Shown: one piece after another, positions 8,638 to 16,422 of the stretch
Layout of the letters: every line of letters starts with the position of its first letter
How positions within the stretch are numbered: the stretch's first letter is position 1
Origin: Novosphingobium percolationis
GTDB taxonomy: Bacteria > Pseudomonadota > Alphaproteobacteria > Sphingomonadales > Sphingomonadaceae
NCBI RefSeq assembly: GCF_020179425.1
Contig: NZ_JAILYM010000007.1
Location: 62,001 to 126,000, forward strand
Direction: 5' to 3'
DNA: 64,000 bases
Translations under genes and position numbers: made by a program
The notes under the pieces: generated by a model
The model's database searches: none
Seen by the model: only the letters and a program-made list of their open reading frames with translations
Told to the model about the DNA's origin: nothing

Positions 8638-8661
8638 GGCGGGGGTTGGCCAACCCCCGCC
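8638..8661. repeat. 24-bp perfect palindrome after the SDR gene
   Basis: GGCGGGGGTTGG is followed directly by its exact reverse complement. It lies 11 nt after the SDR stop. There is no T tract on either side, so it is either a weak terminator hairpin, an RNA-stabilising 3' structure, or a protein site. Confidence 0.6.
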
Positions 8662-8703
8662 GCTGCCCTATGAGCGCCCCCGCAAGACGGGAACCCATAC
8701 TTC

Positions 8704-9555
8704 ATGCCTGCGCCCCTGATCCTGACCTTTTCCTGCGACGACCGCCCCGGCATCGTCGCCAAGGTGACCGGCTGCCTGTTCCAGGCGGGCGCCAACATCC
8801 TCGAGGCGCAGCAGTTCGACGATGTCGAATCCGGCCGCTTCTTCATGCGCGTGGTCTTTGCCGCCGAGGCGGGGCTGGAAGCGATGCACGGGGCGATCGC
8901 GCCGATGGCAGCGAGCCTGGGTATGGACTGGTCCTTGCGCGATACATCGGTGAAGCGCCGCGTCGTGCTGATGGTCAGCAAGTTCGACCATTGCCTGGGC
9001 GACCTGCTCTATCGCGCACGCATCGGCGAATTGCCGATGCAGATCGTCGCGATCATCGGCAACCACCCGCTCGAAGCGCTGAATGTCTCGCTGTTCGGCG
9101 ACCTGCCGTATCACCACCTGCCGATCACCAAGGACACCAAGCCGCAACAGGAAGCCGAAGTGAAGCGCATCGTCGATGAGACGGGTGCCGAACTGGTGGT
9201 GCTGGCGCGCTACATGCAGATCCTGTCGGACGATCTGGCGCGCTTCCTGTCGGGGCGCTGCATCAACATCCACCATTCGTTCCTGCCCAGCTTCAAGGGC
9301 GCCAAGCCCTATCACCAGGCGCACGCGCGCGGGGTGAAGATGATCGGCGCCACGGCGCACTACGTGACGGCGGACCTCGACGAAGGGCCGATCATCCATC
9401 AGGATGTCGAAACCGTCAGCCATGCCGACACGCCCGAGGATCTGGTGCGCAAGGGGCGAGACATCGAACGCCGCGTGCTGGCCGAGGCGGTGCGCCTGCA
9501 TCTTGACGACCGCGCGCTGATCAACGGCAGCAAGACGGTGGTGTTCAAGAGCTGA
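8704..9555 (+). CDS. purU: Formyltetrahydrofolate deformylase
   Basis: PurU hydrolyses 10-formyltetrahydrofolate to formate and tetrahydrofolate, balancing one-carbon pools. The 283-residue protein has an N-terminal ACT domain (about 1-80, starting [19 protein letters not shown]) and a formyltransferase-like catalytic domain with [10 protein letters not shown], the [17 protein letters not shown] motif near residue 190-205 and [17 protein letters not shown]. These carry the catalytic Asn/His/Asp set. It converges with the DUF983 gene, with only 3 nt between stops. Confidence 0.95.
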   Translation: MPAPLILTFSCDDRPGIVAKVTGCLFQAGANILEAQQFDDVESGRFFMRVVFAAEAGLEAMHGAIAPMAASLGMDWSLRDTSVKRRVVLMVSKFDHCLGDLLYRARIGELPMQIVAIIGNHPLEALNVSLFGDLPYHHLPITKDTKPQQEAEVKRIVDETGAELVVLARYMQILSDDLARFLSGRCINIHHSFLPSFKGAKPYHQAHARGVKMIGATAHYVTADLDEGPIIHQDVETVSHADTPEDLVRKGRDIERRVLAEAVRLHLDDRALINGSKTVVFKS

Positions 9556-9558
9556 ATG

Positions 9559-9984
9559 CTATTCGGAGACGGCCTCGCGCCGTCCCGGACGGGCGGCAAA
9601 GCCGTGCATCCCCATCCACCACTGGAAGGCGATGATCGCGCCCTTGGCCGGGCGCAGCAGGCCGATCAGCAGCACCAGCGCCATCAGCCCCACCGCCCCC
9701 ATCATCGCAGCCAGCGACATGTCCGTGTTCAGCCCCAGCGCGATGATGATCGGGGCCATGACGTGCCCGGTGATCAGAATTGCGAGATAGGCCGGAAAAT
9801 CGTCAGCCGCGTGCAGCGTCCAGTCCTGCCCGCACAGGCGGCAGCGCTCGACCGGCTTGACGAAGCCGTCGAACAGATGCGTACCCCCGCAACGCGGGCA
9901 CTGGCCCTGCAGCCCCCGTCCCAGCGCCGCGCCGAGCGTGCGTGGCAGCGACGAGGCGGGCAACGGCAGGGCGGTTTCGGGCAT
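9559..9984 (-). CDS. DUF983 family membrane protein
   Basis: A 141-residue protein with two N-terminal Cys pairs (CPRCGG near residue 29 and CRLCG near 48), which form a zinc-ribbon-like unit, followed by two membrane helices (about 66-86 and 90-110). This matches DUF983, a family often found near respiratory assembly genes in alphaproteobacteria, with no proven function. It lies 7 nt downstream of der on the same strand and is probably co-transcribed with it. Confidence 0.85.
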   Translation of the reverse strand: MPETALPLPASSLPRTLGAALGRGLQGQCPRCGGTHLFDGFVKPVERCRLCGQDWTLHAADDFPAYLAILITGHVMAPIIIALGLNTDMSLAAMMGAVGLMALVLLIGLLRPAKGAIIAFQWWMGMHGFAARPGRREAVSE

Positions 9985-9991
9985 GGGGGGC

Positions 9992-11386
9992 CTACTTCTT
10001 GTCGGCGAAGGGGTTCTTGGGGCTGCGCAGCGTCAGCCGGATCGGCACCGCATCGAAACCCAGTTCGCGGCGGATGCCGTTGATGAGGTAGCGGCGATAG
10101 CTTTCAGGCAGCTGATCAAGCCGCGTACCGAACAGCACGAAGCCCGGCGGGCGAGTCTTGGCCTGCGTGATGTAGCGCAGCTTGATACGGCGACCTCCGG
10201 GGGCAGGCGGTGGATTGGCGGCGAGCGCATCGTCGAACCAGCGGTTGAGCGCAGCGGTCGGCACGCGCTTGGACCACGCGGCCCTGATCTCGAACGCGGC
10301 CTTGAGGAGATCGTCGAGGCCTTTGCCGGTGCGGCCCGAGATCGCCAGCAGCGGCACCCCGCGCACTTGCGCAAGGCCATCCTCAAGCGCGGCACGGATG
10401 CCCTGGAACAGTCCCGAGGGGTCTTCGGCGATGTCCCACTTGTTGATCGCGATCATCAGCGCGCGACCTTCTTCAAGCACCATCGAGGCGATCTTGAGAT
10501 CCTGGTGTTCGAGCCCGCGCGTCGCATCGAGCACCAGCACGACCACTTCGGCGAAATCGATGGCATGGCGCGCATCGGCGACCGACATCTTCTCCAGCTT
10601 GTCGACCACTTGCGCCTTCTTGCGCATGCCCGCCGTGTCGATCAGCCGGACCGGGCGATAGGCCTCGCGCTCGGGATCGAACCACTGCCAGTCGATCGCG
10701 ATCGAATCGCGGGTAATGCCCGCTTCCGGCCCGGTCAGCAGGCGGTCCTCGCCGAGCAGCTTGTTGATCAGCGTCGACTTGCCGGCGTTCGGGCGACCGA
10801 CGATGGCGAGCTTGAGCACCGATTCGGGGTCGAACTCCTCCTCGCCCTCACCGGCATCGGCTGCGATGTCGTCGTCCTCGTCGTCCTGCTTGGCCTCGAT
10901 CAGCGGGCGCAGCGCTTCGAACAGGTCGGCCAGACCCTGGCCGTGTTCGGCGGAGAACGCGACCGGTTCGCCAAAGCCCAGCGCAAAGGCCTCGTAGAAC
11001 CCCGGATCGCCCGAGCGCCCCTCGGCCTTGTTGGCCATCAGCACGATCGGCACCGTGCTCTGGCGCAGATAACGGGCAATTTCCTCGTCGAGCGGGGTCA
11101 CCCCGGCGCGCGCGTCGATCACGAACAGCGCGACGTCGGCGCCGACCAGCGACGCTTCGGTCTGCTGGCGCATGCGGCCAGGCAGGGTGGTGGGGTCGAG
11201 ATCTTCCCAGCCCGCCGTATCGACAATGGTGAAATCCAGCCCGAGCAGCGTGGCATCGCCGAAGCGCCGGTCGCGGGTGACTCCGGGCTGGTCGTCGACG
11301 AGCGCGAGCTTCTTGCCCACCAGACGGTTGAAGATGGTGGACTTGCCGACGTTCGGGCGACCGATGATGATGACCTGGGGACGCAT
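9992..11386 (-). CDS. der: Ribosome-associated GTPase Der (EngA)
   Basis: Der is an essential double GTPase acting in 50S subunit maturation. The 464 residues hold two G domains in tandem. The first has GRPNVGKST near residue 8 and DTAGWED; the second has GRPNAGKSTLINKLLGE near 190 and DTAGMRKK. The NKWD and NKAE specificity motifs are present, and a KH-like domain occupies the last 110 residues. An acidic linker (EAKQDDEDDD...) joins the G domains. Spurious long antisense frames run through this gene. Confidence 0.97.
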   Translation of the reverse strand: MRPQVIIIGRPNVGKSTIFNRLVGKKLALVDDQPGVTRDRRFGDATLLGLDFTIVDTAGWEDLDPTTLPGRMRQQTEASLVGADVALFVIDARAGVTPLDEEIARYLRQSTVPIVLMANKAEGRSGDPGFYEAFALGFGEPVAFSAEHGQGLADLFEALRPLIEAKQDDEDDDIAADAGEGEEEFDPESVLKLAIVGRPNAGKSTLINKLLGEDRLLTGPEAGITRDSIAIDWQWFDPEREAYRPVRLIDTAGMRKKAQVVDKLEKMSVADARHAIDFAEVVVLVLDATRGLEHQDLKIASMVLEEGRALMIAINKWDIAEDPSGLFQGIRAALEDGLAQVRGVPLLAISGRTGKGLDDLLKAAFEIRAAWSKRVPTAALNRWFDDALAANPPPAPGGRRIKLRYITQAKTRPPGFVLFGTRLDQLPESYRRYLINGIRRELGFDAVPIRLTLRSPKNPFADKK

Positions 11387-11457
11387 GGCCTTCCCGTGGC
11401 CCTTATGCGCGCCGAACGCAAGCGCGCGCGGACTTTCCCGAGCATTGCAGGATTTTG

Positions 11458-11465
11458 TTAACCAT
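11458..11465 (+). promoter_or_regulatory. CtrA-like half-site upstream of the CHAP gene
   Basis: TTAACCAT matches the half-site commonly given for the alphaproteobacterial cell-cycle regulator CtrA, 46 nt before the CHAP-protein start and 72 nt before der on the other strand. A second TTAA follows after 4 nt, not the 7 nt of a full site. Regulation is inferred only. Confidence 0.35.
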
Positions 11466-11510
11466 TTAAGCTATAGCCTCTGCAACCATCCACGGGGCAG
11501 GACTTGGGCC

Positions 11511-12293
11511 ATGCGGGGTTGGAAAGAGGCGACATTGCTGCTGGCGGCAACGCTGGGCGCAGGGATCGGGCCGGGCGCGATGGCCCGCTCGCTCGATATT
11601 TCGGTTTCCGATGCCGATGCGGGAATCACCGACGGCGCGGACGCCTATCTGCAATGCGTGCCCTACGCCCGGCAGGTTTCCGGAATCGCGCTCTACGGCG
11701 ATGCGTGGACTTGGTGGGACCAGGCCGAGGGCCAGTACGTGCGCGGCACGCGTCCCAAGGTCGGCGCGGTGATGAGCTTTGCGCCGCATGGCGCCATGCG
11801 CCTCGGCCATGTCGCGGCGGTGGCCCGCGTGATCGATCGCCGCACCGTGCTGCTGCGCCACGCCAACTGGTCGCCGATCGACGGGCGGCGCGGCCAGATC
11901 GAGGACAACGTCCGCGCGATCGACGTCTCGCCCGGCAACGACTGGAGCGAAGTGCGCGTGTGGTACGCGCCGCTGGGCGATCTGGGCACCACGCACTGGC
12001 CGGTCAACGGCTTCATCTACAACGAGCGCGTCAGGACCACGGACAAGCCGGTGGTGCTGGCCTCGGCCTCGCTGCCCGCCGCGCTGGACCGCGCGCCCTA
12101 CCGCTCGCAGATCGGTTCGGACTTCCTGGCGGGGATCGTCACCGATGCGTCCGCGCGGGCGAGGCCGAAGCCGGTGCGCCAGATGCTGGCCTATGCCGCG
12201 CCGACAGCGCCAACAAAAACGACCGCACCCAAGGGGGCGCGGTCGCTTTCCGACGATCCGATCGGGCGCATCATCGCCGCCCGGATGCGCTGA
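11511..12293 (+). CDS. CHAP-domain putative peptidoglycan amidase
   Basis: A 260-residue exported protein. A signal peptide (about 1-25, ending GAMA) precedes a CHAP domain at about 43-150. The expected catalytic Cys is in LQCVPYARQVSG and the His in RLGHVAAV; W-rich segments around them (DAWTWWDQ, LRHANWSP) are typical. CHAP enzymes cleave peptide cross-links or the amide of peptidoglycan. The C terminus is a low-complexity, basic tail. It is divergent from der. A terminator hairpin for the convergent mmsB lies inside its last codons. Confidence 0.85.
   Translation: MRGWKEATLLLAATLGAGIGPGAMARSLDISVSDADAGITDGADAYLQCVPYARQVSGIALYGDAWTWWDQAEGQYVRGTRPKVGAVMSFAPHGAMRLGHVAAVARVIDRRTVLLRHANWSPIDGRRGQIEDNVRAIDVSPGNDWSEVRVWYAPLGDLGTTHWPVNGFIYNERVRTTDKPVVLASASLPAALDRAPYRSQIGSDFLAGIVTDASARARPKPVRQMLAYAAPTAPTKTTAPKGARSLSDDPIGRIIAARMR
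12212..12245 (-). terminator. Terminator of mmsB located inside the CHAP gene
   Basis: In the minus direction CGACCGC (12245-12239) and GCGGTCG (12226-12220) form a 7-bp stem, with a 12-nt loop, followed by TTTTTGTT. It lies 67 nt beyond the mmsB stop and overlaps codons of the convergent CHAP gene. Confidence 0.7.
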
Positions 12294-12311
12294 ACTTTCA
12301 GAGCCCCCTGA

Positions 12312-13181
12312 TCACAGAGTCGTGAAGATTGCGCCGAAGTCCTTGCCGCCGTTGCCCGCTTCCACGAAGGCTTCGTAGATCGCCTTGGCGTGTTCGCCCA
12401 TCGGCACGGTCGCACCGGCGGTGGCCGCGCCTTCCATGGCGAGCTTGAGATCCTTCAGCATCAGCGCCGAAGCGAAGCCACCCGCATAGCCGTTGTCGGC
12501 GGGGCTCGCCGCGCCGATGCCGGGGGCAGGCGTGTAGTCGTTGAGCGACCAGCAATAGCCCGTCGACTTCGACGAGATCTCGTAGAACTTCTGCGGATCG
12601 AGCCCGGCCTTTTCGGCCAGCGCCAGCGCTTCGCAGGTGCCGATCATGTGGATCGCCAGCAGCATGTTGTTGCACATCTTGGCAACCTGGCCCGCGCCCA
12701 CCTCGCCCGCGTGGATCACGGCCTTGGCCATCGGCTCCAGCACGGTCTTGGCCTTCTCGAACGTGGCGTCCGTAGCGCCGACCATGAACGTCAGCGTGCC
12801 GCCGTTGGCCGCGGCGATGCCGCCCGAAACCGGCGCGTCGGCCATTTCATACCCGGCATCAACAGCCAGTGCCGCCACTTCGCGCGCGGTGGCAAGGTCG
12901 ATGGTCGAGCAATCGAGGAACAGCGCGCCCTTGGGCGCCTTGCCGATCACGTCGGCGGTGTAGACGGCCTTCACGATGCCGCCATTGGGCAGCATGGTCA
13001 CAACCGCATCGACGCCGGAAACGGCCTCGGGCACGGTGGTGAAGGTGGCGCAGCCGTTTTCGGCTGCCTTGGCGAGCGCGTCCGCCGACAGGTCGAAGGC
13101 GTGGACTTCATGGCCTGCCTTGACGAGATTCGCGGCCATGCCGCCGCCCATGTTGCCAAGGCCGATGAATGCGATCTTCAT
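12312..13181 (-). CDS. mmsB: 3-hydroxyisobutyrate dehydrogenase
   Basis: This 289-residue enzyme oxidises 3-hydroxyisobutyrate to methylmalonate semialdehyde with NAD in valine breakdown. The N-terminal Rossmann motif is GLGNMGGGMAANL (residues 7-19), the substrate site DAPVSGG lies near 116-122, and the catalytic Lys is in GAGQVAKMCNN near 167. Its product is the substrate of MmsA encoded 3 kb upstream. A start at 13181 was chosen because it begins directly with the MKIAFIG strand. The 117-nt gap before it holds a repeat element. Confidence 0.94.
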   Translation of the reverse strand: MKIAFIGLGNMGGGMAANLVKAGHEVHAFDLSADALAKAAENGCATFTTVPEAVSGVDAVVTMLPNGGIVKAVYTADVIGKAPKGALFLDCSTIDLATAREVAALAVDAGYEMADAPVSGGIAAANGGTLTFMVGATDATFEKAKTVLEPMAKAVIHAGEVGAGQVAKMCNNMLLAIHMIGTCEALALAEKAGLDPQKFYEISSKSTGYCWSLNDYTPAPGIGAASPADNGYAGGFASALMLKDLKLAMEGAATAGATVPMGEHAKAIYEAFVEAGNGGKDFGAIFTTL

Positions 13182-13189
13182 GGGGAACT

Positions 13190-13283
13190 CCCTTCCCGCT
13201 GGCGGGAGGGCCGGGGCTGGGCCGTCTCCCGAAATGATGGGTGGGAACCTGCCCACCCCTGGCCCCTCCCGCATGCGGGAGGG
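13190..13283. repeat. Intergenic element of three consecutive hairpins
   Basis: Three inverted repeats fill the gap between the enoyl-CoA hydratase gene and mmsB: CCCTTCCCGC with GCGGGAGGG (13190-13210), GGGTGGG with CCCACCC (13239-13258) and CCCTCCCGC with GCGGGAGGG (13264-13283). A related composite lies at 33761-33850. It looks like a REP-type dispersed element and may also shape mRNA stability inside the operon. Confidence 0.65.
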
Positions 13284-13298
13284 GGACTGGTCGGTGCC

Positions 13299-14081
13299 TT
13301 ACCGGCCCTTGAAGACGCCGGGGCGCTTCTCGATGAAGGCCTTCATCCCTTCGGCCTTGTCCTCGCTGGCGGTGAGGATCTGGAACGCGCGGCGCTCGAA
13401 CAGCAGGCCCTGGTCGAGCGTGGTCTCAAACGCGGCGTTGACCATTTCCTTGTTCACCTTGGCGGCCATCGGCGGCATGGCGGCAATCACGGCGGCAGTC
13501 TTGAGCGCATCGTCCAGCAGATCGGCGAGCGGCACGACGCGGGTGACGAGGCCCGAACGCTCGGCCTCGGCGGCATCCATCATGCGGCCGGTCAGGCACA
13601 TGTCCATCGCCTTGGCCTTGCCCACGGCCTTGGTCAGGCGCTGCGAGCCGCCCATGCCCGGAGCAACGCCCAGCTTGATCTCGGGCTGGCCGAACTTGGC
13701 GTTTTCAGACGCGATGATGAAGTCGGCCATCATCGCCAGCTCGCAACCGCCGCCCAGCGCAAAGCCGTTGACCGCCGCGATCCACGGCTTGCGCGTGGTC
13801 TTGACGAGGTGGCTGGTCCACTTCGAGAAGAAGTCCTCGTTGTAGAAGTCGGCCGCAGGCTTGTCGGCCATTTCCTTGATGTCGGCGCCCGCCGCGAAGG
13901 CCTTTTCGCCCGCGCCGGTCAGAACCGCGCAACCCTGCGAGGCATCAGCCTCGAACGCGGCGAAGGCGTCGATCAGTTCGCCCAGCACCTGCGAATTGAG
14001 CGCATTGAGCGAAGCCGGACGGTTGAGCGTGATGAGGGTGACGGCACCCTTCTGTTCGACGAGGATCGTCTCGTAGGTCAT
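13299..14081 (-). CDS. Enoyl-CoA hydratase (valine pathway)
   Basis: A 260-residue crotonase-fold hydratase, here probably hydrating methacrylyl-CoA to 3-hydroxyisobutyryl-CoA. The oxyanion-hole segments are [10 protein letters not shown] and [17 protein letters not shown], and the two catalytic Glu positions lie in GGGCELAM and GQPEIKLGV. It is embedded between the HIBYL-CoA hydrolase and mmsB, which fixes the likely role. Start 14081 overlaps the upstream stop (ATGA); an alternative in-frame ATG four codons earlier at 14093 is possible. Confidence 0.9.
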   Translation of the reverse strand: MTYETILVEQKGAVTLITLNRPASLNALNSQVLGELIDAFAAFEADASQGCAVLTGAGEKAFAAGADIKEMADKPAADFYNEDFFSKWTSHLVKTTRKPWIAAVNGFALGGGCELAMMADFIIASENAKFGQPEIKLGVAPGMGGSQRLTKAVGKAKAMDMCLTGRMMDAAEAERSGLVTRVVPLADLLDDALKTAAVIAAMPPMAAKVNKEMVNAAFETTLDQGLLFERRAFQILTASEDKAEGMKAFIEKRPGVFKGR

Positions 14082-15124
14082 AGCGGTTTCCATTCCTCGG
14101 TAGCGCCCAGCGGCGCGAAGATGCTGTCGATCAGTTCGTCGGTCACGCCTTCGGGGGTGGCCGGGTCCCACTTGGGCGCGTTGTCCTTGTCCACGATCAC
14201 CGCGCGCACGCCCTCGGCAAAGTCGGGGCGGGTCAGGACGCGGCTGGCGATGCGGTATTCCATCACCATGTTCGCAGCAAAGTCGGCGCACTTCAGGCTG
14301 TCGGCCAGCTGGCGCAGCGCGACCTTGCAGGTCTGCGGGCTCTTCGTGGCAAGGCTGGCCAGCGTCGCAGCAGCGAAGTCGCTGCCATCGGCCTCCAGCG
14401 CGGCGAGGATGTCCTCATAGCGGTCGGAGGCGAACAGGCGCTCGATTTCGTCGGCGTGCGCCGCGATCTTGGCGGCGGGCGGCACTGCCGACAGTTCGCG
14501 CAGGATGGTCGGGATCGCAGCCGGATCGGCGGCGATGCGCGCCTTGGCCTCGGCCACGTTCTCGGCCGGCAGATAGTGCGTGGCAAGGCCTGCCCACACG
14601 CATTCCGCACCATCGAGCCGCGCGCCGGTCAGCGCAAGGTACTGCCCCAGTCGGCCCTTGAGCCGCGAGAGATACCAGCCGCCGCCCACGTCGGGAAACA
14701 GGCCGATGCCGGTTTCGGGCATCGCAAGCCGCGTCGCCTCGGTCGCCACGCGATACTGCGCGGGGCCGGAAATGCCGACACCGCCGCCCATGGTGATCCC
14801 GTCCATGAACGCGACCACGGGCTTGACGTAGCTCTGGATCAGGTGGTTGAGCTGGTATTCGTCATGGAAGAACTTGCGGCCCGAAACGCCGCCGTCGTTC
14901 AACGCCGAATTGCGCAGGAAGGCGATGTCGCCCCCGGCGCAGAAGCCGCGGCCCTCGCTGTGGTCGATCAGTATGGCCTGAACCGCATCGTCACCCTGCC
15001 AGCCCTGCATCGCGGCGACCATGGCGTGGACCATGTCGAGGTTCAGCGCATGGATCGCCTTGGGACGGTTGAGCGAAAGCACGCCCACCGCGCCCTCGTG
15101 CCTTACCAGAAGATCATCTGTCAC
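14078..15124 (-). CDS. 3-hydroxyisobutyryl-CoA hydrolase
   Basis: A 348-residue member of the crotonase superfamily of HIBCH type, which releases free 3-hydroxyisobutyrate from its CoA ester. The signature GFCAGGDI..., the [15 protein letters not shown] oxyanion loop and [16 protein letters not shown] are those of the hydrolase subgroup, and the length (about 90 residues longer than hydratases) agrees. It overlaps both neighbours by four bases (ATGA at 14078-14081 and 15121-15124), so three genes are translationally coupled. Confidence 0.92.
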   Translation of the reverse strand: MTDDLLVRHEGAVGVLSLNRPKAIHALNLDMVHAMVAAMQGWQGDDAVQAILIDHSEGRGFCAGGDIAFLRNSALNDGGVSGRKFFHDEYQLNHLIQSYVKPVVAFMDGITMGGGVGISGPAQYRVATEATRLAMPETGIGLFPDVGGGWYLSRLKGRLGQYLALTGARLDGAECVWAGLATHYLPAENVAEAKARIAADPAAIPTILRELSAVPPAAKIAAHADEIERLFASDRYEDILAALEADGSDFAAATLASLATKSPQTCKVALRQLADSLKCADFAANMVMEYRIASRVLTRPDFAEGVRAVIVDKDNAPKWDPATPEGVTDELIDSIFAPLGATEEWKPL

Positions 15125-16263
15125 TTGAGCAGGTCCCTTCCCACGATCATGCGCATGACCTCGTTGGTGCCTTCGAGGATGCGGTGGACGCGCAGGTCGC
15201 GCCAGAAGCGTTCGATCGGATAGTCGCGCAGGTAGCCATAGCCGCCGAACATCTGCAGCGCCTGGTCGACGATCTGCGAGCCGTTGTCGGTGGCGAGCTT
15301 CTTGGCCATGGCCGAAAAACGCGTCTTGTCGGGCGCGCCCTGCGTCACCTTGGCGGCGGCGAGATAGAGCAGCGCGCGGGCCGCTTCGAGATCGGTCGCC
15401 ATGTCGGCCAGCTGGAACTGGGTGTTCTGGAATTCAGCGATCGACTTGCCGAACTGCTTGCGATCCTTGACGTATTGGACCGCTTCATCGAGGCAGCGCT
15501 GCGCACCGCCCAGCGAGCAGGCGCCGATGTTGAGGCGCCCGCCATCGAGGCCTGCCATCGCGAACTTGAAGCCATCGCCTTCGGCGCCGACGCGGTTGGC
15601 CACGGGCACGCGCACGTTGTCGAAGATCACTTGCGCGGTCGGCGAGGCATTCCAGCCGAGCTTCCGTTCCGGCGCGCCGAAACTGACGCCGTCCATGTCC
15701 TTGTCGATGACGAGGCACGAAATGCCGCGCGCGCTGTCATCGCCGGTGCGGACCATCGTGACGTAGATATCGTTGACGCCGCCGCCAGAGATGAACTGCT
15801 TGGTGCCGTTGACGACGTAGTGGTCGCCGTCCAGCCGCGCCGTGGTCTTGAGCGCCGCCGCGTCCGAACCCGAGCCGGGTTCGGTCAGGCAGTAGCTGGC
15901 GATCTTGTCCATGGTCACGAGCTGCGGGAGATAGCGGCCCTTGATCTCGTCCCCGCCAAAGCAGTCGATCATCCACGACGCCATGTTGTGGATCGAGATG
16001 AACGCGCTCGTCGCCGGGCAGCCATAGGCCATGGCTTCCATAATCAGCGCGGCTTCCAGACGGCCAAGGCCGATGCCGCCCGATTCCTCGCTGACATAGA
16101 TCGCGGCGAAGCCCAGCTCGGCCGCGGCCTTGATCGTTTCGCGCGGGAAGGTGTGGTCTTCGTCCCACTGCGCGGCGAACGGGGTGATCGCATCGGCGGT
16201 GAAACGGCGCGCCATGTCCTGGATGGCGATCTGGTCTTCGGTCAGCGCGAACTGATCGGTCAT
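15121..16263 (-). CDS. Acyl-CoA dehydrogenase, probably isobutyryl-CoA dehydrogenase
   Basis: A 380-residue FAD-dependent acyl-CoA dehydrogenase. Typical segments are YCLTEPGSGSDAAALKTTA, NGTKQFISGGG, the QFGKSIAEFQNTQFQLADMA helix and the C-terminal FGGYGYLRDYPIERFWRD... signature, ending with the HRILEGTNEVMR motif that binds the cofactor of the partner subunit. In this operon context the substrate is most likely isobutyryl-CoA from valine. A short-chain substrate is an inference from neighbours. Confidence 0.9.
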   Translation of the reverse strand: MTDQFALTEDQIAIQDMARRFTADAITPFAAQWDEDHTFPRETIKAAAELGFAAIYVSEESGGIGLGRLEAALIMEAMAYGCPATSAFISIHNMASWMIDCFGGDEIKGRYLPQLVTMDKIASYCLTEPGSGSDAAALKTTARLDGDHYVVNGTKQFISGGGVNDIYVTMVRTGDDSARGISCLVIDKDMDGVSFGAPERKLGWNASPTAQVIFDNVRVPVANRVGAEGDGFKFAMAGLDGGRLNIGACSLGGAQRCLDEAVQYVKDRKQFGKSIAEFQNTQFQLADMATDLEAARALLYLAAAKVTQGAPDKTRFSAMAKKLATDNGSQIVDQALQMFGGYGYLRDYPIERFWRDLRVHRILEGTNEVMRMIVGRDLLK

Positions 16264-16383
16264 AAGTCCTTCCCCTTGGCGGCTTAACCGCCCGCTTGAA
16301 TTGCCGCTTTCGCGCCTATGCCTGCGCCTTGCGACTGTCCAGCCTCACCCTTGGGTGATGACGGATATCCAGCAATATCGTGC

Positions 16384-16412
16384 AAAAGGGCCGGGCGCTT
16401 GCACGCCCGGCC
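16384..16412 (-). terminator. Terminator after mmsA
   Basis: A perfect 9-bp stem (GGCCGGGCG with CGCCCGGCC, 6-nt loop) is followed in the minus direction by CTTTTGC. It lies 10 nt after the mmsA stop. The acyl-CoA dehydrogenase and downstream genes therefore need read-through or their own promoter in 16264-16383. Confidence 0.8.
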
Positions 16413-16422
16413 GTTTCTTGCA

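Noticed and set aside
9857..11461. A 534-residue plus-strand frame
   Set aside because: It is the antisense of der and has no family signature; high GC removes stop codons from shadow frames.
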